DNA of 64,000 nt from Psychrobacter sp. P11F6 (GCF_001435295.1 NZ_CM003594.1:806001-870000); one strand, 5' to 3'. Shown: positions 42,413 through 52,071, counted from the stretch's first letter. The notes: generated from the sequence alone by a model not told the origin. Made by a program: numbers and translations.

Positions 42413-43300
42413 GTGGCCTATATCAAAGATTCACAAAGCTATCATTTTTCCGCGCAAGCACCTAAGCGGGATGTTAGTTTACCAGTGGCTATCGTTATCG
42501 CTGTGGCCGTACACGCCATTATTATTTTTGGTATTGGCTTTTCGATGGGCAAAGATCCTGCAGCAATGATGCAAGATGTGGCAAAAGCGCTAACCGACAA
42601 TATGCAGCCAAATGAAGACGCTCACTTTATTGCTAATGCCTCCCAAGAAGGTGGCGGCACAGTGGAGGAGCAATTAAGACAAGAGAACGACCAAATCAGC
42701 CCATTGTCTGCTGAGCAAATAAGTGAGACGCAAGATGTGATTAGCCTGCAGCGTCAAGTCCGCCAGCAGCATTATCAAGAAAGCTATCTGCGTACCACCT
42801 TAAGCTGGCGTCAAGCGAGCGTGGAGTCTGATAATGATAGCAAGCAAGCACAAGATGATATGATGGCGCAAGAAGAGCGTCTGCGTAAACAAATTGCTAC
42901 TTTAGAGACACAGCTGTCTCAACGTCAGCAAGTCTATGCAACCAAATCAAAAGTCGTGACGGTCGATAGCAACTCGACGACGCGTGGTGCCGCGGCTGAT
43001 TATATTAATACCTTCCGTGAGCATGTCGAACGCATTGGGAATTTGCATTATCCCATGCAGGCACGGGCTCAAGGTATCACGGGCGAAGTGCGCCTTATGG
43101 TCATCATCAGTAGTGATGGTAATATTAAAGCCATACGTCTGCTTGAAAGCTCCAACTCCACATTACTAGATGAAGCAGCAAAGCAGTCGGTGCGCCAAGC
43201 AGCACCCTTTGGTAAATTCACCAAAGACATGGAAGATATTGTTGAGCTGCGTTTGATACGTACCTATCGTTACAGCGATAAAGTGGATGTTACTTATTAG
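42413..43300 (+). CDS. TonB-family energy transducer
   Basis: Residues ~24-44 form one N-terminal membrane anchor (VAIVIAVAVHAIIIFGIGF). The last ~90 residues are a TonB C-terminal domain (YPMQARAQGITGEVRLMVII ... SSNSTLLDEAAKQSVRQAAP). The middle is not Pro-rich as in classical TonB but Gln/Glu-rich and probably coiled-coil. No exbB/exbD are nearby. Role in outer-membrane energy transfer is therefore inferred only from the domain. The start is GTG with a weak Shine-Dalgarno; no in-frame ATG precedes the anchor. Confidence 0.85.
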   Translation: MAYIKDSQSYHFSAQAPKRDVSLPVAIVIAVAVHAIIIFGIGFSMGKDPAAMMQDVAKALTDNMQPNEDAHFIANASQEGGGTVEEQLRQENDQISPLSAEQISETQDVISLQRQVRQQHYQESYLRTTLSWRQASVESDNDSKQAQDDMMAQEERLRKQIATLETQLSQRQQVYATKSKVVTVDSNSTTRGAAADYINTFREHVERIGNLHYPMQARAQGITGEVRLMVIISSDGNIKAIRLLESSNSTLLDEAAKQSVRQAAPFGKFTKDMEDIVELRLIRTYRYSDKVDVTY

Positions 43301-43408
43301 GGCGTGTTGAATATATAGATGATGAGCGTTAGCTACGCTGCAAACAGATAAGATACCAATATTTATAACAAACGAATACCACACACCGCTATAAAATAAA
43401 GAGTCAGT

Positions 43409-44284
43409 ATGGAATTTTTAGGTTTTACAATAGATGTTGCCAACTTAACCAGTAACGCATTAAGCTTGGTCATTAAAGTTGCGCTAGCGATATTAATATT
43501 CGTCGTAGGTCGCTGGCTTGCCAAAAAGGCAGTCACCGTTGCTCACAAAATGATGTTGCGTAGTCGCTTAGATGACACCGTTGCGAACTTTTTAGGTCGT
43601 TTAATCTACGGAGTGTTACTGGTCGTGGTTGCATTAGCTGCCTTGAGTAAGGTTGGCGTACAGACCACCTCAGTCGTCGCTATATTGGGCGGTGCCGCAG
43701 TAGCCATTGGTCTGTCACTAAAAGATCAGTTGTCTAACTTTGCCGCTGGCATCATGATTGTGACGTTTCGCCCCTTTGTGCGCGGCGATTATGTGCAAAT
43801 CAGCAGCTACACAGGGACCGTAACAGAAATCACTTTGGTCAATACCCACCTAACGACGATAAACAATCACGATATCATTATCCCAAATAGTGATATTACG
43901 ACTTCAGCCGTGACGAACTATACGGCGCTACCCAACCGCCGTGTCGATATCACGGTCGGTATTGGCTATGATGCCGATATCAAAACTGCCAAAAACGTGA
44001 TGTTGAATTTGGCAAAAAATAATCCGTTGGCCTTTACAGACCCTGAACCTATCGTACGCGTCACCAATTTGGGTGATAACTCAGTAGACTTGACGCTCAA
44101 TATTTGGACAACCAATGCTGACTGGTGGACCATGCAGTGTGATTTGCTGGAGCAATTCAAATACGCCTTAGATGATGAAAAAATCGACATTCCATTCCCG
44201 CAGCGTAATGTCCATGTCAAAGGACTGGATCAGATGATTAATCAGATGAGTCAAGCACAAAAGCTACCGATGACCAAAGATTAG
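43409..44284 (+). CDS. mscS: Small-conductance mechanosensitive channel
   Basis: Inner-membrane osmotic release valve, 291 residues, E. coli MscS 286. Three N-terminal helices, with the pore helix and hinge GGAAVAIGLSLKDQLSNFAA, then the beta domain RPFVRGDYVQI and the cytoplasmic vestibule. Length and order match the minimal MscS type. It lies downstream of the TonB-like gene with a 108-bp gap, and convergent to ybeY. Confidence 0.95.
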   Translation: MEFLGFTIDVANLTSNALSLVIKVALAILIFVVGRWLAKKAVTVAHKMMLRSRLDDTVANFLGRLIYGVLLVVVALAALSKVGVQTTSVVAILGGAAVAIGLSLKDQLSNFAAGIMIVTFRPFVRGDYVQISSYTGTVTEITLVNTHLTTINNHDIIIPNSDITTSAVTNYTALPNRRVDITVGIGYDADIKTAKNVMLNLAKNNPLAFTDPEPIVRVTNLGDNSVDLTLNIWTTNADWWTMQCDLLEQFKYALDDEKIDIPFPQRNVHVKGLDQMINQMSQAQKLPMTKD

Positions 44285-44300
44285 TCGCTAAAAATTCGAA

Positions 44301-44915
44301 CTAAGTATAAGGGTTTGGAAGGCTGAGACCTGCTAAAATCTTAATTTCAAACCGTTCCATCTCATCTTGCTCGGCTTGTCCAAGCTCATGATCAAAACCC
44401 AATAAGTGCAGCACCCCATGTATCAGTAAATGACTAATGTGCTGTGCGGTTGTCTTTTCTTGCTCTGCAGCCTCACGTACTATGACACCATGACAGATGA
44501 CCAGCTCACCGAGAGGTAGCGTTGGCATCAGCTCAATAATTGCGGCTGGCAGATCACTTGGATAAGATAAAATATTGGTCGCATAATCCTTACCGCGTGC
44601 TTCCAGATTTAATGCCTGACCCTCAATTTCATCGGTAATGTATATGTCTAATACTTTAGATTTCTCTTGCCACAGCTCAGGGTCGATATCTAAAAAATAG
44701 GGTAGCGTTAGACCTTCTTTAATGCGCCCATCGATATAATCCAACGCTGCCATCATCACAGACTGTAAGTGCTTACGATCATAAAAAGTGTCTAGTATGT
44801 CATCATCAATACTACTGGTGGCACTGATATCCAGTGCTGCCAAACTGGCATCATCGCCAGCACGCTCATTTGTATCATGGTTGTCAAAGCTGTTGTTACC
44901 CTTCTCTTGGCTCAT
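44301..44915 (-). CDS. ybeY: Endoribonuclease YbeY
   Basis: Single-strand RNase for 16S rRNA 3' maturation and ribosome quality control. The zinc motif HGVLHLLGFDHE (H3xH5xH) is complete. At 204 residues it is longer than the usual ~155, with an N-terminal acidic stretch of ~50 residues rich in Asp/Ser. The upstream ATG has a clear AGGA Shine-Dalgarno. It lies behind the phoH/ybeZ gene, its usual partner, but an intrinsic terminator stands between them. Confidence 0.92.
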   Translation of the reverse strand: MSQEKGNNSFDNHDTNERAGDDASLAALDISATSSIDDDILDTFYDRKHLQSVMMAALDYIDGRIKEGLTLPYFLDIDPELWQEKSKVLDIYITDEIEGQALNLEARGKDYATNILSYPSDLPAAIIELMPTLPLGELVICHGVIVREAAEQEKTTAQHISHLLIHGVLHLLGFDHELGQAEQDEMERFEIKILAGLSLPNPYT

Positions 44916-45001
44916 GCCATTATCCTTTTACTTTATTGTAAGATGGTGTGCTTTATCATCTGATAGAACTTATGACTAAATCTAAAAAGCTCTCGTCGTA
45001 A

Positions 45002-45037
45002 AAAGCCGGATTACTGACAGTAATCCGGCTTTGCATT
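45002..45037. terminator. Strong hairpin terminator between phoH/ybeZ and ybeY
   Basis: Perfect 15-bp arms AAAGCCGGATTACTG / CAGTAATCCGGCTTT with a 1-base centre. It is followed by T5 on the minus strand, and it ends the phoH-like gene. Confidence 0.88.
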
Positions 45038-45067
45038 TTTATAACATTAAGTAGCAGGCTAGACCGT

Positions 45068-46162
45068 TTATAGCTTGGATGCAGCATTAGCAATAACTTG
45101 TTTACGCTCTTGCTCTTTTCTGCGCTCAAACTTACGCTTTTCTTCTAACGCTACTTGTTCTTCATCATAAACATCGTAGGCTTCTACAATTTTCTGTACC
45201 AATTGATGACGTACCACATCTTTTGAATCAAACTTGGTGATATGAATTTCTTCAATACCACTTAAGATTTCCATTGCTTGCGCTAAGCCTGACTTATGAC
45301 CACGTGGCAAATCGACCTGTGTAATATCACCTGTAATTACTGCTCGTGAACCGAAACCCAAACGGGTCAAAAACATTTTCATCTGTTCAGGCGTGGTGTT
45401 TTGCGCTTCATCTAAGATGACAAACGAGTTGTTTAACGTACGACCGCGCATATAGGCAAGGGGTGCGATTTCGATGACTTGTTTTTCAATCAGCTTGCCC
45501 ACTTTTTCAACGCCGATCATCTCATATAGCGCATCATATAATGGACGCAAGTAGGGATCGATTTTTTGCGTCAAGTCACCTGGCAGAAAGCCCAGTTTTT
45601 CACCAGCTTCTACCGCCGGACGCACCAGTAAAATACGCTCGATTTCGTTACGCTCAAGCATATCGACAGCGCAAGCGACAGCTAGATAAGTCTTACCTGT
45701 ACCGGCAGGACCAATACCAAATGACACATCGGAGGATAAAATATCTTTAACATAGCGCTGCTGATTGCCACCGCGCGGTACAATTTTACCATTTCGAGTA
45801 CGCAGGCTAGTAGGCGTAAAGTCGCTGGCTGGGCTTAAGTTATCTTCGTCATCTGCCAATTGCTCATCCGCTTCCATATCTTCATCACGAGAAATGCTCG
45901 ATTGGATAATAAGATGTAGCTCCGCTGCACTAATGTCCTTGGTATTCTGTGCCTCATCTACCAGTTTATAAATAATACGTTCACCGCGCTCGACATTCGA
46001 TATGTCGCCACTCAAACAGAAGTCACCTTGACGCTGCATGATTTTGATATCGAGGCGTTGTTGGATATATTTCATGTGGTTGTTGTATTCACCAAGTACG
46101 GTTTTGAGCTGTGCTGGTGTCAATGATTCAAACTTTATACGGCGGCTCATGGAATCAGTCAA
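45068..46162 (-). CDS. ybeZ: PhoH-like ATPase (YbeZ)
   Basis: PhoH-family P-loop ATPase, partner of YbeY in RNA metabolism. Walker A is GIGPAGTGKTYLA, Walker B FVILDEAQNTTPEQMKMFL, with the family block TGDITQVDLPRGHKSGL. 364 residues, including a KH-like N-terminal part and a basic C-terminal tail. The first in-frame start is TTG, with AAAAGGA 7 bases upstream. The next ATG, four codons on, is too far from that Shine-Dalgarno, so the TTG is preferred. Confidence 0.93.
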   Translation of the reverse strand: MTDSMSRRIKFESLTPAQLKTVLGEYNNHMKYIQQRLDIKIMQRQGDFCLSGDISNVERGERIIYKLVDEAQNTKDISAAELHLIIQSSISRDEDMEADEQLADDEDNLSPASDFTPTSLRTRNGKIVPRGGNQQRYVKDILSSDVSFGIGPAGTGKTYLAVACAVDMLERNEIERILLVRPAVEAGEKLGFLPGDLTQKIDPYLRPLYDALYEMIGVEKVGKLIEKQVIEIAPLAYMRGRTLNNSFVILDEAQNTTPEQMKMFLTRLGFGSRAVITGDITQVDLPRGHKSGLAQAMEILSGIEEIHITKFDSKDVVRHQLVQKIVEAYDVYDEEQVALEEKRKFERRKEQERKQVIANAASKL

Positions 46163-46783
46163 GCGATTATCCTTTTATTATGTACCCCAACGTTATGATT
46201 TGGTTTTGATGGCATTGCGGGTTTAAGAAATAAAATGGTCGGTAGTTATGGTCTTGGCTTTACGTTATAGAGATAGAAATGACAATAGAATTATTATTCG
46301 TTTTAGGAGTGATGATAAGTAACGGTCTTGCCTTTATTATGGTCGATAGATTTTAAATTTCAAGCCATACGTCGAACAGATGCCACTGTTTTTGTACGAC
46401 GATTGCAACCGCTTTTCGACCTTGATATTTTTATGTCTACTTTTGAGCGGGTTACGGCATGTCAAATAACGTTTGGAGCGTGACGAAATCAAGCGTTTCA
46501 GTTATACGTTTTGGCTACTGTTAAGGCCACAGAATGATGAGTGATTTGTGGTAATCTATGGGTGATGTCATAGTGCTTTATCGCTGAGTTTAAAATATGA
46601 ATAAAATGATAAAGGCTGATGAAAGCTGACGAAGGTTAGGGCGTATTACGCATTCGACTAAGGCTATGCCGATGTGTGAATGTTCAGTATTCCCTAAAAA
46701 ATTAAAAGAATTCTAGCGATTATTCATCGCTTATAGTGCGTGCGCCCAACAGCGTAAAATAGACATAAAAATTAGGAATAATA
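46163..46783. other. Spacer between phoH/ybeZ and ubiH
   Basis: 621 bases between divergent genes, with no substantial frame. A 25-codon frame with one hydrophobic helix lies within it. A small inverted repeat AGCGAT / ATCGCT (about 46714-46731) is near the ubiH start. Otherwise nothing recognisable. Confidence 0.45.
46279..46356 (+). CDS. Candidate 25-residue membrane microprotein (speculative)
   Basis: ATG to TAA frame giving a peptide with an almost wholly hydrophobic centre (LLFVLGVMISNGLAFIMV) and a charged end, the shape of a single-helix microprotein. The Shine-Dalgarno is weak (GAGATAGAA), and a frame this short can arise by chance. Confidence 0.2.
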   Translation: MTIELLFVLGVMISNGLAFIMVDRF

Positions 46784-48091
46784 ATGCAAAATACTGATGT
46801 AAATTTATCGAATGCTAAAAACTCGTTTGAAAATACAAAGGCAATGACTGAGCAGCAAGTTCTCATCGCTGGTGGTGGTCATGTGGGATTGTCCTTTGCA
46901 CTGTTACTAGCGCATCACGGTATTGCTAGCACCTTATTAGAAAAAAATAGCTACCCAACCATCAGTCCAAATGATGACAGCAATCGCAGCCATTATTTAG
47001 ACAGCCGCAATACAGCACTGTCACGTCGTACGGTACAGATCTATCAAGAAATTGGGTTATGGGATGAGTTGCAAAGTCATGCTTGTCGTATCGATGCGGT
47101 GCAAATTAGTGAGCAAGGCAGCTTTGGGCGTGCACAATTAAACAAAGCTGAAGAGCGGGTCGAGTCATTTGGACAAGTGATGGAAAATGCGTGGCTCGGA
47201 CGTAAGCTTTTAGTAGCCGCGCAGCAAGAGCCATTAATCACTTTGATCGATAATGCCAGTGTCAGCGCCGTGACCCAACAAGCAGATGGGGTGACGCTCA
47301 GCTTTAACTATTATGGTGAAGAGGAGCATGAGCAGCAATTGCAGGCCAGCGTGTTGGTCGCTTGTGATGGTCGCGATTCGACGGTACGCCAATTATTAAA
47401 TATTAGCACGACGACTTTTGATTATCAGCAAACCGCTATCGTCGGTGTGGTAGAAACTGACAAGCCACACGAACATGTGGCGATTGAGCGTTTTAGTCCA
47501 GCAGGGCCACTGGCGGTGTTGCCACTGACCGATCCAGACGGCGATGGAAATGACGACTATCAGACAGGCTATAGACGCTCGGTGGTTTGGGTTTGTCCAA
47601 AAGGTGAAGAGACCAATTATCTAGAGGATGACGCACACTTTTTACAGACCCTACAGCAAGCTTTCGGTGAGCGCGCTGGCACGTTTGTCGCTGCTGGTCG
47701 TCGCGGCGCTTATCCATTGACACGCGTGCTGGCAGACAAGCAAGTAGAGGGTCGCTGTGTCATCATGGGTAATGCCGCCCACACTTTGCATCCTGTCGCT
47801 GGTCAAGGTTTTAACCTCTGTATGCGCGATGCCCATGTGCTGGCACAAATGATGAGCGCGCAAGTGCTAAAAGGCGAAGACATCGGCGATACGCAACTGT
47901 TAAAACGCTATGAGAAAGCACGTCTAAGCGATCAAAAACGTGTTATCCGGTTCTGTGATGCCGTGGTACATGGTTTTACCCATCCTAACCCAGTCATCAA
48001 GTTGGCGCGAAATGTAGCCTTGGTTGCCTTTGATAAACTGCCAAATATTAAGCCACTAGTCGCTAACTACGCGATGGGGTTAAAGTCTTAG
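46784..48091 (+). CDS. ubiH: 2-octaprenyl-6-methoxyphenol hydroxylase-type FAD monooxygenase UbiH
   Basis: FAD-dependent ring hydroxylase of ubiquinone synthesis. The FAD fold starts at VLIAGGGHVGLSFALLLAHH. The later conserved block MGNAAHTLHPVAGQGFN has the Ala-His-Thr-Leu-His order typical of UbiH. 435 residues including a polar N-terminal leader of ~22. It is followed by a second hydroxylase of the same family, a common ubiHI-type arrangement. Ring position specificity is inferred from similarity only. Confidence 0.9.
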   Translation: MQNTDVNLSNAKNSFENTKAMTEQQVLIAGGGHVGLSFALLLAHHGIASTLLEKNSYPTISPNDDSNRSHYLDSRNTALSRRTVQIYQEIGLWDELQSHACRIDAVQISEQGSFGRAQLNKAEERVESFGQVMENAWLGRKLLVAAQQEPLITLIDNASVSAVTQQADGVTLSFNYYGEEEHEQQLQASVLVACDGRDSTVRQLLNISTTTFDYQQTAIVGVVETDKPHEHVAIERFSPAGPLAVLPLTDPDGDGNDDYQTGYRRSVVWVCPKGEETNYLEDDAHFLQTLQQAFGERAGTFVAAGRRGAYPLTRVLADKQVEGRCVIMGNAAHTLHPVAGQGFNLCMRDAHVLAQMMSAQVLKGEDIGDTQLLKRYEKARLSDQKRVIRFCDAVVHGFTHPNPVIKLARNVALVAFDKLPNIKPLVANYAMGLKS

Positions 48092-48164
48092 TTTGCCATA
48101 TCACGGTATATTAACGGTCTAGACCAATGTTCTATACGATTGCACTTAAATGTAGGAATAACTT

Positions 48165-49433
48165 ATGAAGAATAATCATACGCTGATTATCGGTAGCGGT
48201 ATTGTTGGGGCAACGCTTGCTTTAAAGTTGGCACAAGCAAAAATGCCTGTGACGTTAATTGATGCTCGCCCTGCACGTGATGACTCAGAATGGCAACAGG
48301 TGCTTGGCAAGCGGGATGCGCGCGTTTATGCACTGAGCCTGGCCAGTATTAACTTGCTCAACGATGTCGGCGCGTGGCAAAAAATTGCTGCCTCTGAGCG
48401 TAAAGCGGACTACTCACAAATGCAGGTGTGGCAGCTAAACGGCATGGGCGAGCTATTATTTGGCGACAGTGGTGATAATCATTCTAATACTACGCTACCG
48501 CAAATGCTCGGCAGCATGGTTGAGCCTGCCGTCATTGAACATGCGTTATGGCAGCGTTTATCTGAGGATGATGTCAGTGACTATTTAACCGTCATCGCTG
48601 GACATAAAGTTATCAATATGGATTGGCTGGGTGCAGAGCAAGGCTACCGTGTGACTTTAGATGATCATACTGCTATAGCAGCGGCTCTGCTGGTTGGTGC
48701 CGATGGTCGTGGCTCATTTGTGCGTCAGCAAGCGGCGATTGGGCTCGATACACTTGATTATAAGCAAACCGCTATTTGCTGTGCGATTCACACCGAAAAA
48801 CCGCATCAAGCGACTGCGCGCCAAGCAATGCTGCCCACAGGTACGCTGGCACTATTGCCGCTCGCTGATATTACTGATGAAGACAAAGCCAACCCAGAGC
48901 ACTGGCAGTCGATCGTATGGACATTGCCTCGCAATCAAGCATTGGCGTTGATAGAGGAGGACGCGCGCGTCATTGCTGATAAATTGGCTGCTGCCAGTAA
49001 CTATGAGCTAGGTGCTATCACTCAGATTGAGTCAATCGCTAGCTTTCCACTGACCGCGCAACAAGCGAAAAGCTACGTCGCGGACAACTTAGTCTTGATC
49101 GGTGATGCGGCGCATGGCGTGCATCCGCTGGCGGGTCAAGGGTTGAATTTAGGCATGCTCGATGTACAGGCCTTAAGCGAGCAATTGGCACATGATTTTG
49201 AACGTAGTGGTGGAACCAGTTGGGGCAGCAATCAAACGTTGCGTAGTTACGAGCGTTTGCGTCGTCCGCATAATAGTATAATGATGCACAGCTTTTCCGC
49301 GCTTAATTGGCTATTCGCAGGGTCACTTGCACAGATGCGTCCTATTCAACAAATTCGTAATGAAGGTATGTATCGCGTTGGCAAAATTAAGCCATTAATG
49401 AGACTGTTTGCTAAGCAGGCGAGTGGGGTTTAG
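48165..49433 (+). CDS. UbiI/UbiF/COQ6-type ubiquinone biosynthesis hydroxylase
   Basis: Second FAD-dependent hydroxylase, paralogous to the preceding gene. FAD fold TLIIGSGIVGATLALKLAQA, and GD-motif block LIGDAAHGVHPLAGQGLNLG, which matches the UbiI/UbiF side of the family. The position it hydroxylates (C5 as UbiI or C6 as UbiF) cannot be decided by eye. 422 residues. 73 bp behind ubiH, probably co-transcribed. Confidence 0.88.
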   Translation: MKNNHTLIIGSGIVGATLALKLAQAKMPVTLIDARPARDDSEWQQVLGKRDARVYALSLASINLLNDVGAWQKIAASERKADYSQMQVWQLNGMGELLFGDSGDNHSNTTLPQMLGSMVEPAVIEHALWQRLSEDDVSDYLTVIAGHKVINMDWLGAEQGYRVTLDDHTAIAAALLVGADGRGSFVRQQAAIGLDTLDYKQTAICCAIHTEKPHQATARQAMLPTGTLALLPLADITDEDKANPEHWQSIVWTLPRNQALALIEEDARVIADKLAAASNYELGAITQIESIASFPLTAQQAKSYVADNLVLIGDAAHGVHPLAGQGLNLGMLDVQALSEQLAHDFERSGGTSWGSNQTLRSYERLRRPHNSIMMHSFSALNWLFAGSLAQMRPIQQIRNEGMYRVGKIKPLMRLFAKQASGV

Positions 49434-49463
49434 GAATAGCTTTAACTTACGGAAAAGTGAAAT

Positions 49464-50090
49464 ATGAACGTTAAATTATTGACAATAGCGCCAATCATGA
49501 TAGGTGCATTAGGGCTAACAGGTTGCCAAACGGCGGATGTGTCTAAGCAAACAAGTCCAACCGTCAACATACCAACAGTTGTAGTTAATTTGGATAGCGA
49601 CGGTGACGGCGTGCCTGATGATTTGGATCAATGTCCAGCCACTCCAAGAAATGTGGTAACAGATGAAAGGGGTTGTCCTTTTACGATGCCAGGGATAGGC
49701 CTAAAAATGGAATACCGTGCCTTTTTTGCTAAGGGCAGCAGTGAATTAACATCTAAATATCATGTTGAGCTGGATAAAGTAGCGGCAAGAATGAAAGAGT
49801 ATGATATCGCTATCTTTAAAATTGAAGCCCATGCTTCAGAAGATGAAATTAATAAAAAGTTACCCTCATTACCTAAAAATAGGGCGCTGATGGTCAAAAA
49901 CTATCTTTTATTAAAACATAATATAGAGCCTAGTCGTTTGACGCCTTTAAATTGTGAGGCTAGAGCGCCTATCGCACCCAATGATACGGATGAGGGGAGG
50001 TCTTTTAATCGTCGGGTCTATGGTTTATTAACTGAACCTGATAATGAGTATCCTATCAATTTAAAAAACGGCATCTGCGTTAAATTTTAA
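49464..50090 (+). CDS. OmpA-like lipoprotein with one thrombospondin-3 repeat (A)
   Basis: Lipobox LTGC (Cys21) after a short signal peptide, so it should be lipidated. A calcium-binding thrombospondin type 3 motif DSDGDGVPDDLDQC follows, then an OmpA C-terminal domain. The domain lacks the canonical Asp in the peptidoglycan site: IEAHAS stands where GHTD is usual, although the NRA block is kept. Peptidoglycan binding is thus uncertain. Paralogue of the gene 1.4 kb further on. 208 residues. The start lies 30 bases after the ubiI-like gene. Confidence 0.85.
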   Translation: MNVKLLTIAPIMIGALGLTGCQTADVSKQTSPTVNIPTVVVNLDSDGDGVPDDLDQCPATPRNVVTDERGCPFTMPGIGLKMEYRAFFAKGSSELTSKYHVELDKVAARMKEYDIAIFKIEAHASEDEINKKLPSLPKNRALMVKNYLLLKHNIEPSRLTPLNCEARAPIAPNDTDEGRSFNRRVYGLLTEPDNEYPINLKNGICVKF

Positions 50091-50150
50091 ATCAAGTTTT
50101 TATCAATTATTGACCAGTCGTTTAATCCAAATACTCCAAGGCAAAACACC

Positions 50151-51347
50151 ATGCTCATCCCCAAATACTGGGCGCAATACAAGCAGCGCTTTGAATTGCG
50201 CGAGACGCCTAACAAGCCTGCTAGACAAGCGACCATTAAACGTTATGGTTGGTCAGATATCAGCCAAATGGAAGCGCTATCCCATGCTAAATCACGAGTC
50301 AATGAGGCGCATCATCGCTGGCTGGCAGGTGAAGATATTTTACGTCGTGAGCGCAAGGAAGAGTATAACGAAGGCAATAGCATTCCTATTCGTGAAGAGA
50401 TTATTGATAAGCATGATTTTCCAGAAAATGAATTATCTAATAATAGTGCAGCAGTAACGAAGCTTATCGTTACGCGTAACAGCTACGGTGCACAAGTCGC
50501 CAACGTTGATAACATCGCTATTATTGATGTTGATAATGAAGATTTATTGAGTCATATCTATCCTGATGATTATAACCATCATGGCTTTATGCCTGCCTTT
50601 CTCATTAATCAAAACAATCCCGCCAGCAAAATTAAAATTTGGTTTTTTGTTGTTGTTTTTATACTCATCGCCAGTGTTATCGCTTGGTTGGGGTTGTCAT
50701 GGTTATGGCTGTTAGTAGTTATGTTTGGTGCCACTGCTTATTTGTGGCAACAAGCCAGTGCCAGAGACAAGACCCGCGCGCAAAAATATGCCGATGACGC
50801 CGCCTTACTACTGCCCTATATGACGGATTTAATCAAAAAACGTGTTGCGAATCATCCTATCGAATGTTTTCGTTTATATCAAACGCCAGCAGGATTTCGC
50901 ATTATTGCCACACACGATATCATTTCGCCAAGTGATAACGTGGTCGAAGAATGGTTTGCGTATTTCCATGCGGATACCAATTACGTTCGTCTGTGTCAGG
51001 TGCAACAGTGCTTTCGAGCGCGGATTACTGCCAAGCCGTGGCGTATGAATGAAGTTGAAAATAAGAAGTTAGCTAAAGATATCCCTGCTAAGAATTTTGG
51101 GTTTGGCTCTGAGAACACAGATATAGATAGTAGCATTGAGCAACGTCAAGATGAGTTAAAAGCGCGTAAACAGTGGATTGTTGACTATGATCGTTTTACC
51201 CAAGGCTATCGTGCTTGTCATTATGTCGAGAGTTTTTCTGGTAAAGAAACGATTGATAGAAATACAGCAGCTACGCAAGCTATTGATGCTTTTATCGAGT
51301 GGCATGATAGAGTTTGTCAGGTGGAAAAAAATCTAGAGATGGCTTAG
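50151..51347 (+). CDS. Membrane protein of unknown function between two OmpA-like lipoproteins
   Basis: 398 residues. The N-terminal block IPKYWAQYKQR ... IKRYGWSD (to ~50) and the later block YVRLCQVQQCFRARITAKPW look conserved and recall unnamed proteins of pseudomonads, but I do not know a function. Two adjacent membrane helices in the middle (~residues 165-205) suggest an N-terminal and a C-terminal domain on the same, probably cytoplasmic, side. Highly charged between. Flanked on both sides by paralogous lipoproteins in the same direction. Confidence 0.75.
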   Translation: MLIPKYWAQYKQRFELRETPNKPARQATIKRYGWSDISQMEALSHAKSRVNEAHHRWLAGEDILRRERKEEYNEGNSIPIREEIIDKHDFPENELSNNSAAVTKLIVTRNSYGAQVANVDNIAIIDVDNEDLLSHIYPDDYNHHGFMPAFLINQNNPASKIKIWFFVVVFILIASVIAWLGLSWLWLLVVMFGATAYLWQQASARDKTRAQKYADDAALLLPYMTDLIKKRVANHPIECFRLYQTPAGFRIIATHDIISPSDNVVEEWFAYFHADTNYVRLCQVQQCFRARITAKPWRMNEVENKKLAKDIPAKNFGFGSENTDIDSSIEQRQDELKARKQWIVDYDRFTQGYRACHYVESFSGKETIDRNTAATQAIDAFIEWHDRVCQVEKNLEMA

Positions 51348-51417
51348 ATTATACTTTTCTTAATTAATTTTTTACGAATGCTAAAGTAGTATTGAATTGT
51401 ATAGAGGAAGTCTACTG

Positions 51418-52071
51418 ATGAGACTTTATAGCGTTTTATTATTAATAGCATCTATTGCTTTAGCTGGCTGTCAAACTACTACAACTGCGCCGTCTAAAAA
51501 GATACCTAAAGATGAAAATATCAGGACGATGCAAGCAGAGATTGATTCAGATGGCGATGGTGTTTCGGACAAATTGGATTATTGCCCAAACACACCTTCA
51601 AACGTTATGATAGATGAGAACGGCTGCCCACCTTCATTAGAAATTACTGACAAGAATTTCATAAAAGGAGAAGTTAGAGTCTATTATGATGAAAATAGTA
51701 GTGAGATAGATAGCAAGTATTTTGAAGAGTTGGATAGAGTAGGTGCGCTAATGCAAAAGCGCTTAGATATAATGATAGTTATTGAGGCTCATATAAGTAC
51801 ACGCGAAGAAAGCCAGGGCTATCAAACCCTTGCCAACAATCGTGCCGAAAGATTTAAAAACTTTTTGATTTCTAAATATCAAGTCAATTGTAATCGCATT
51901 AAAACTCATGGTTATGGGGCAGAGCAACCTGTTGCTTCTTCTGATACTGAAGAAACTGACCGATACAACCGTCGCCTATATGCAGTATTCGTTGATACCA
52001 AAAATAATATTGAAAACTTCAATAATAGTAATTTCAATAATAGTAATGGAGAAAGCTGTCAGATATTTTGA
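51418..52071 (+). CDS. OmpA-like lipoprotein with one thrombospondin-3 repeat (B)
   Basis: 217 residues. Lipobox LAGC, then QTTTT, a thrombospondin-3 motif DSDGDGVSDKLDYC and an OmpA-like domain with IEAHIS in place of GHTD but with the NNRAER block. Its domain order and substitutions match those of lipoprotein A, so the two are paralogues. The ATG has GAGGAAG 7 bases upstream; a TTG seven codons earlier lies before that sequence and is rejected. The last ~20 residues are an Asn-rich tail with a NFNNSNFNNSN repeat. Confidence 0.85.
   Translation: MRLYSVLLLIASIALAGCQTTTTAPSKKIPKDENIRTMQAEIDSDGDGVSDKLDYCPNTPSNVMIDENGCPPSLEITDKNFIKGEVRVYYDENSSEIDSKYFEELDRVGALMQKRLDIMIVIEAHISTREESQGYQTLANNRAERFKNFLISKYQVNCNRIKTHGYGAEQPVASSDTEETDRYNRRLYAVFVDTKNNIENFNNSNFNNSNGESCQIF

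Noticed and set aside
50110..50457. 115-residue frame overlapping the unknown membrane protein
   Set aside because: Different frame of a longer, better supported gene that carries membrane helices and a conserved-looking block.
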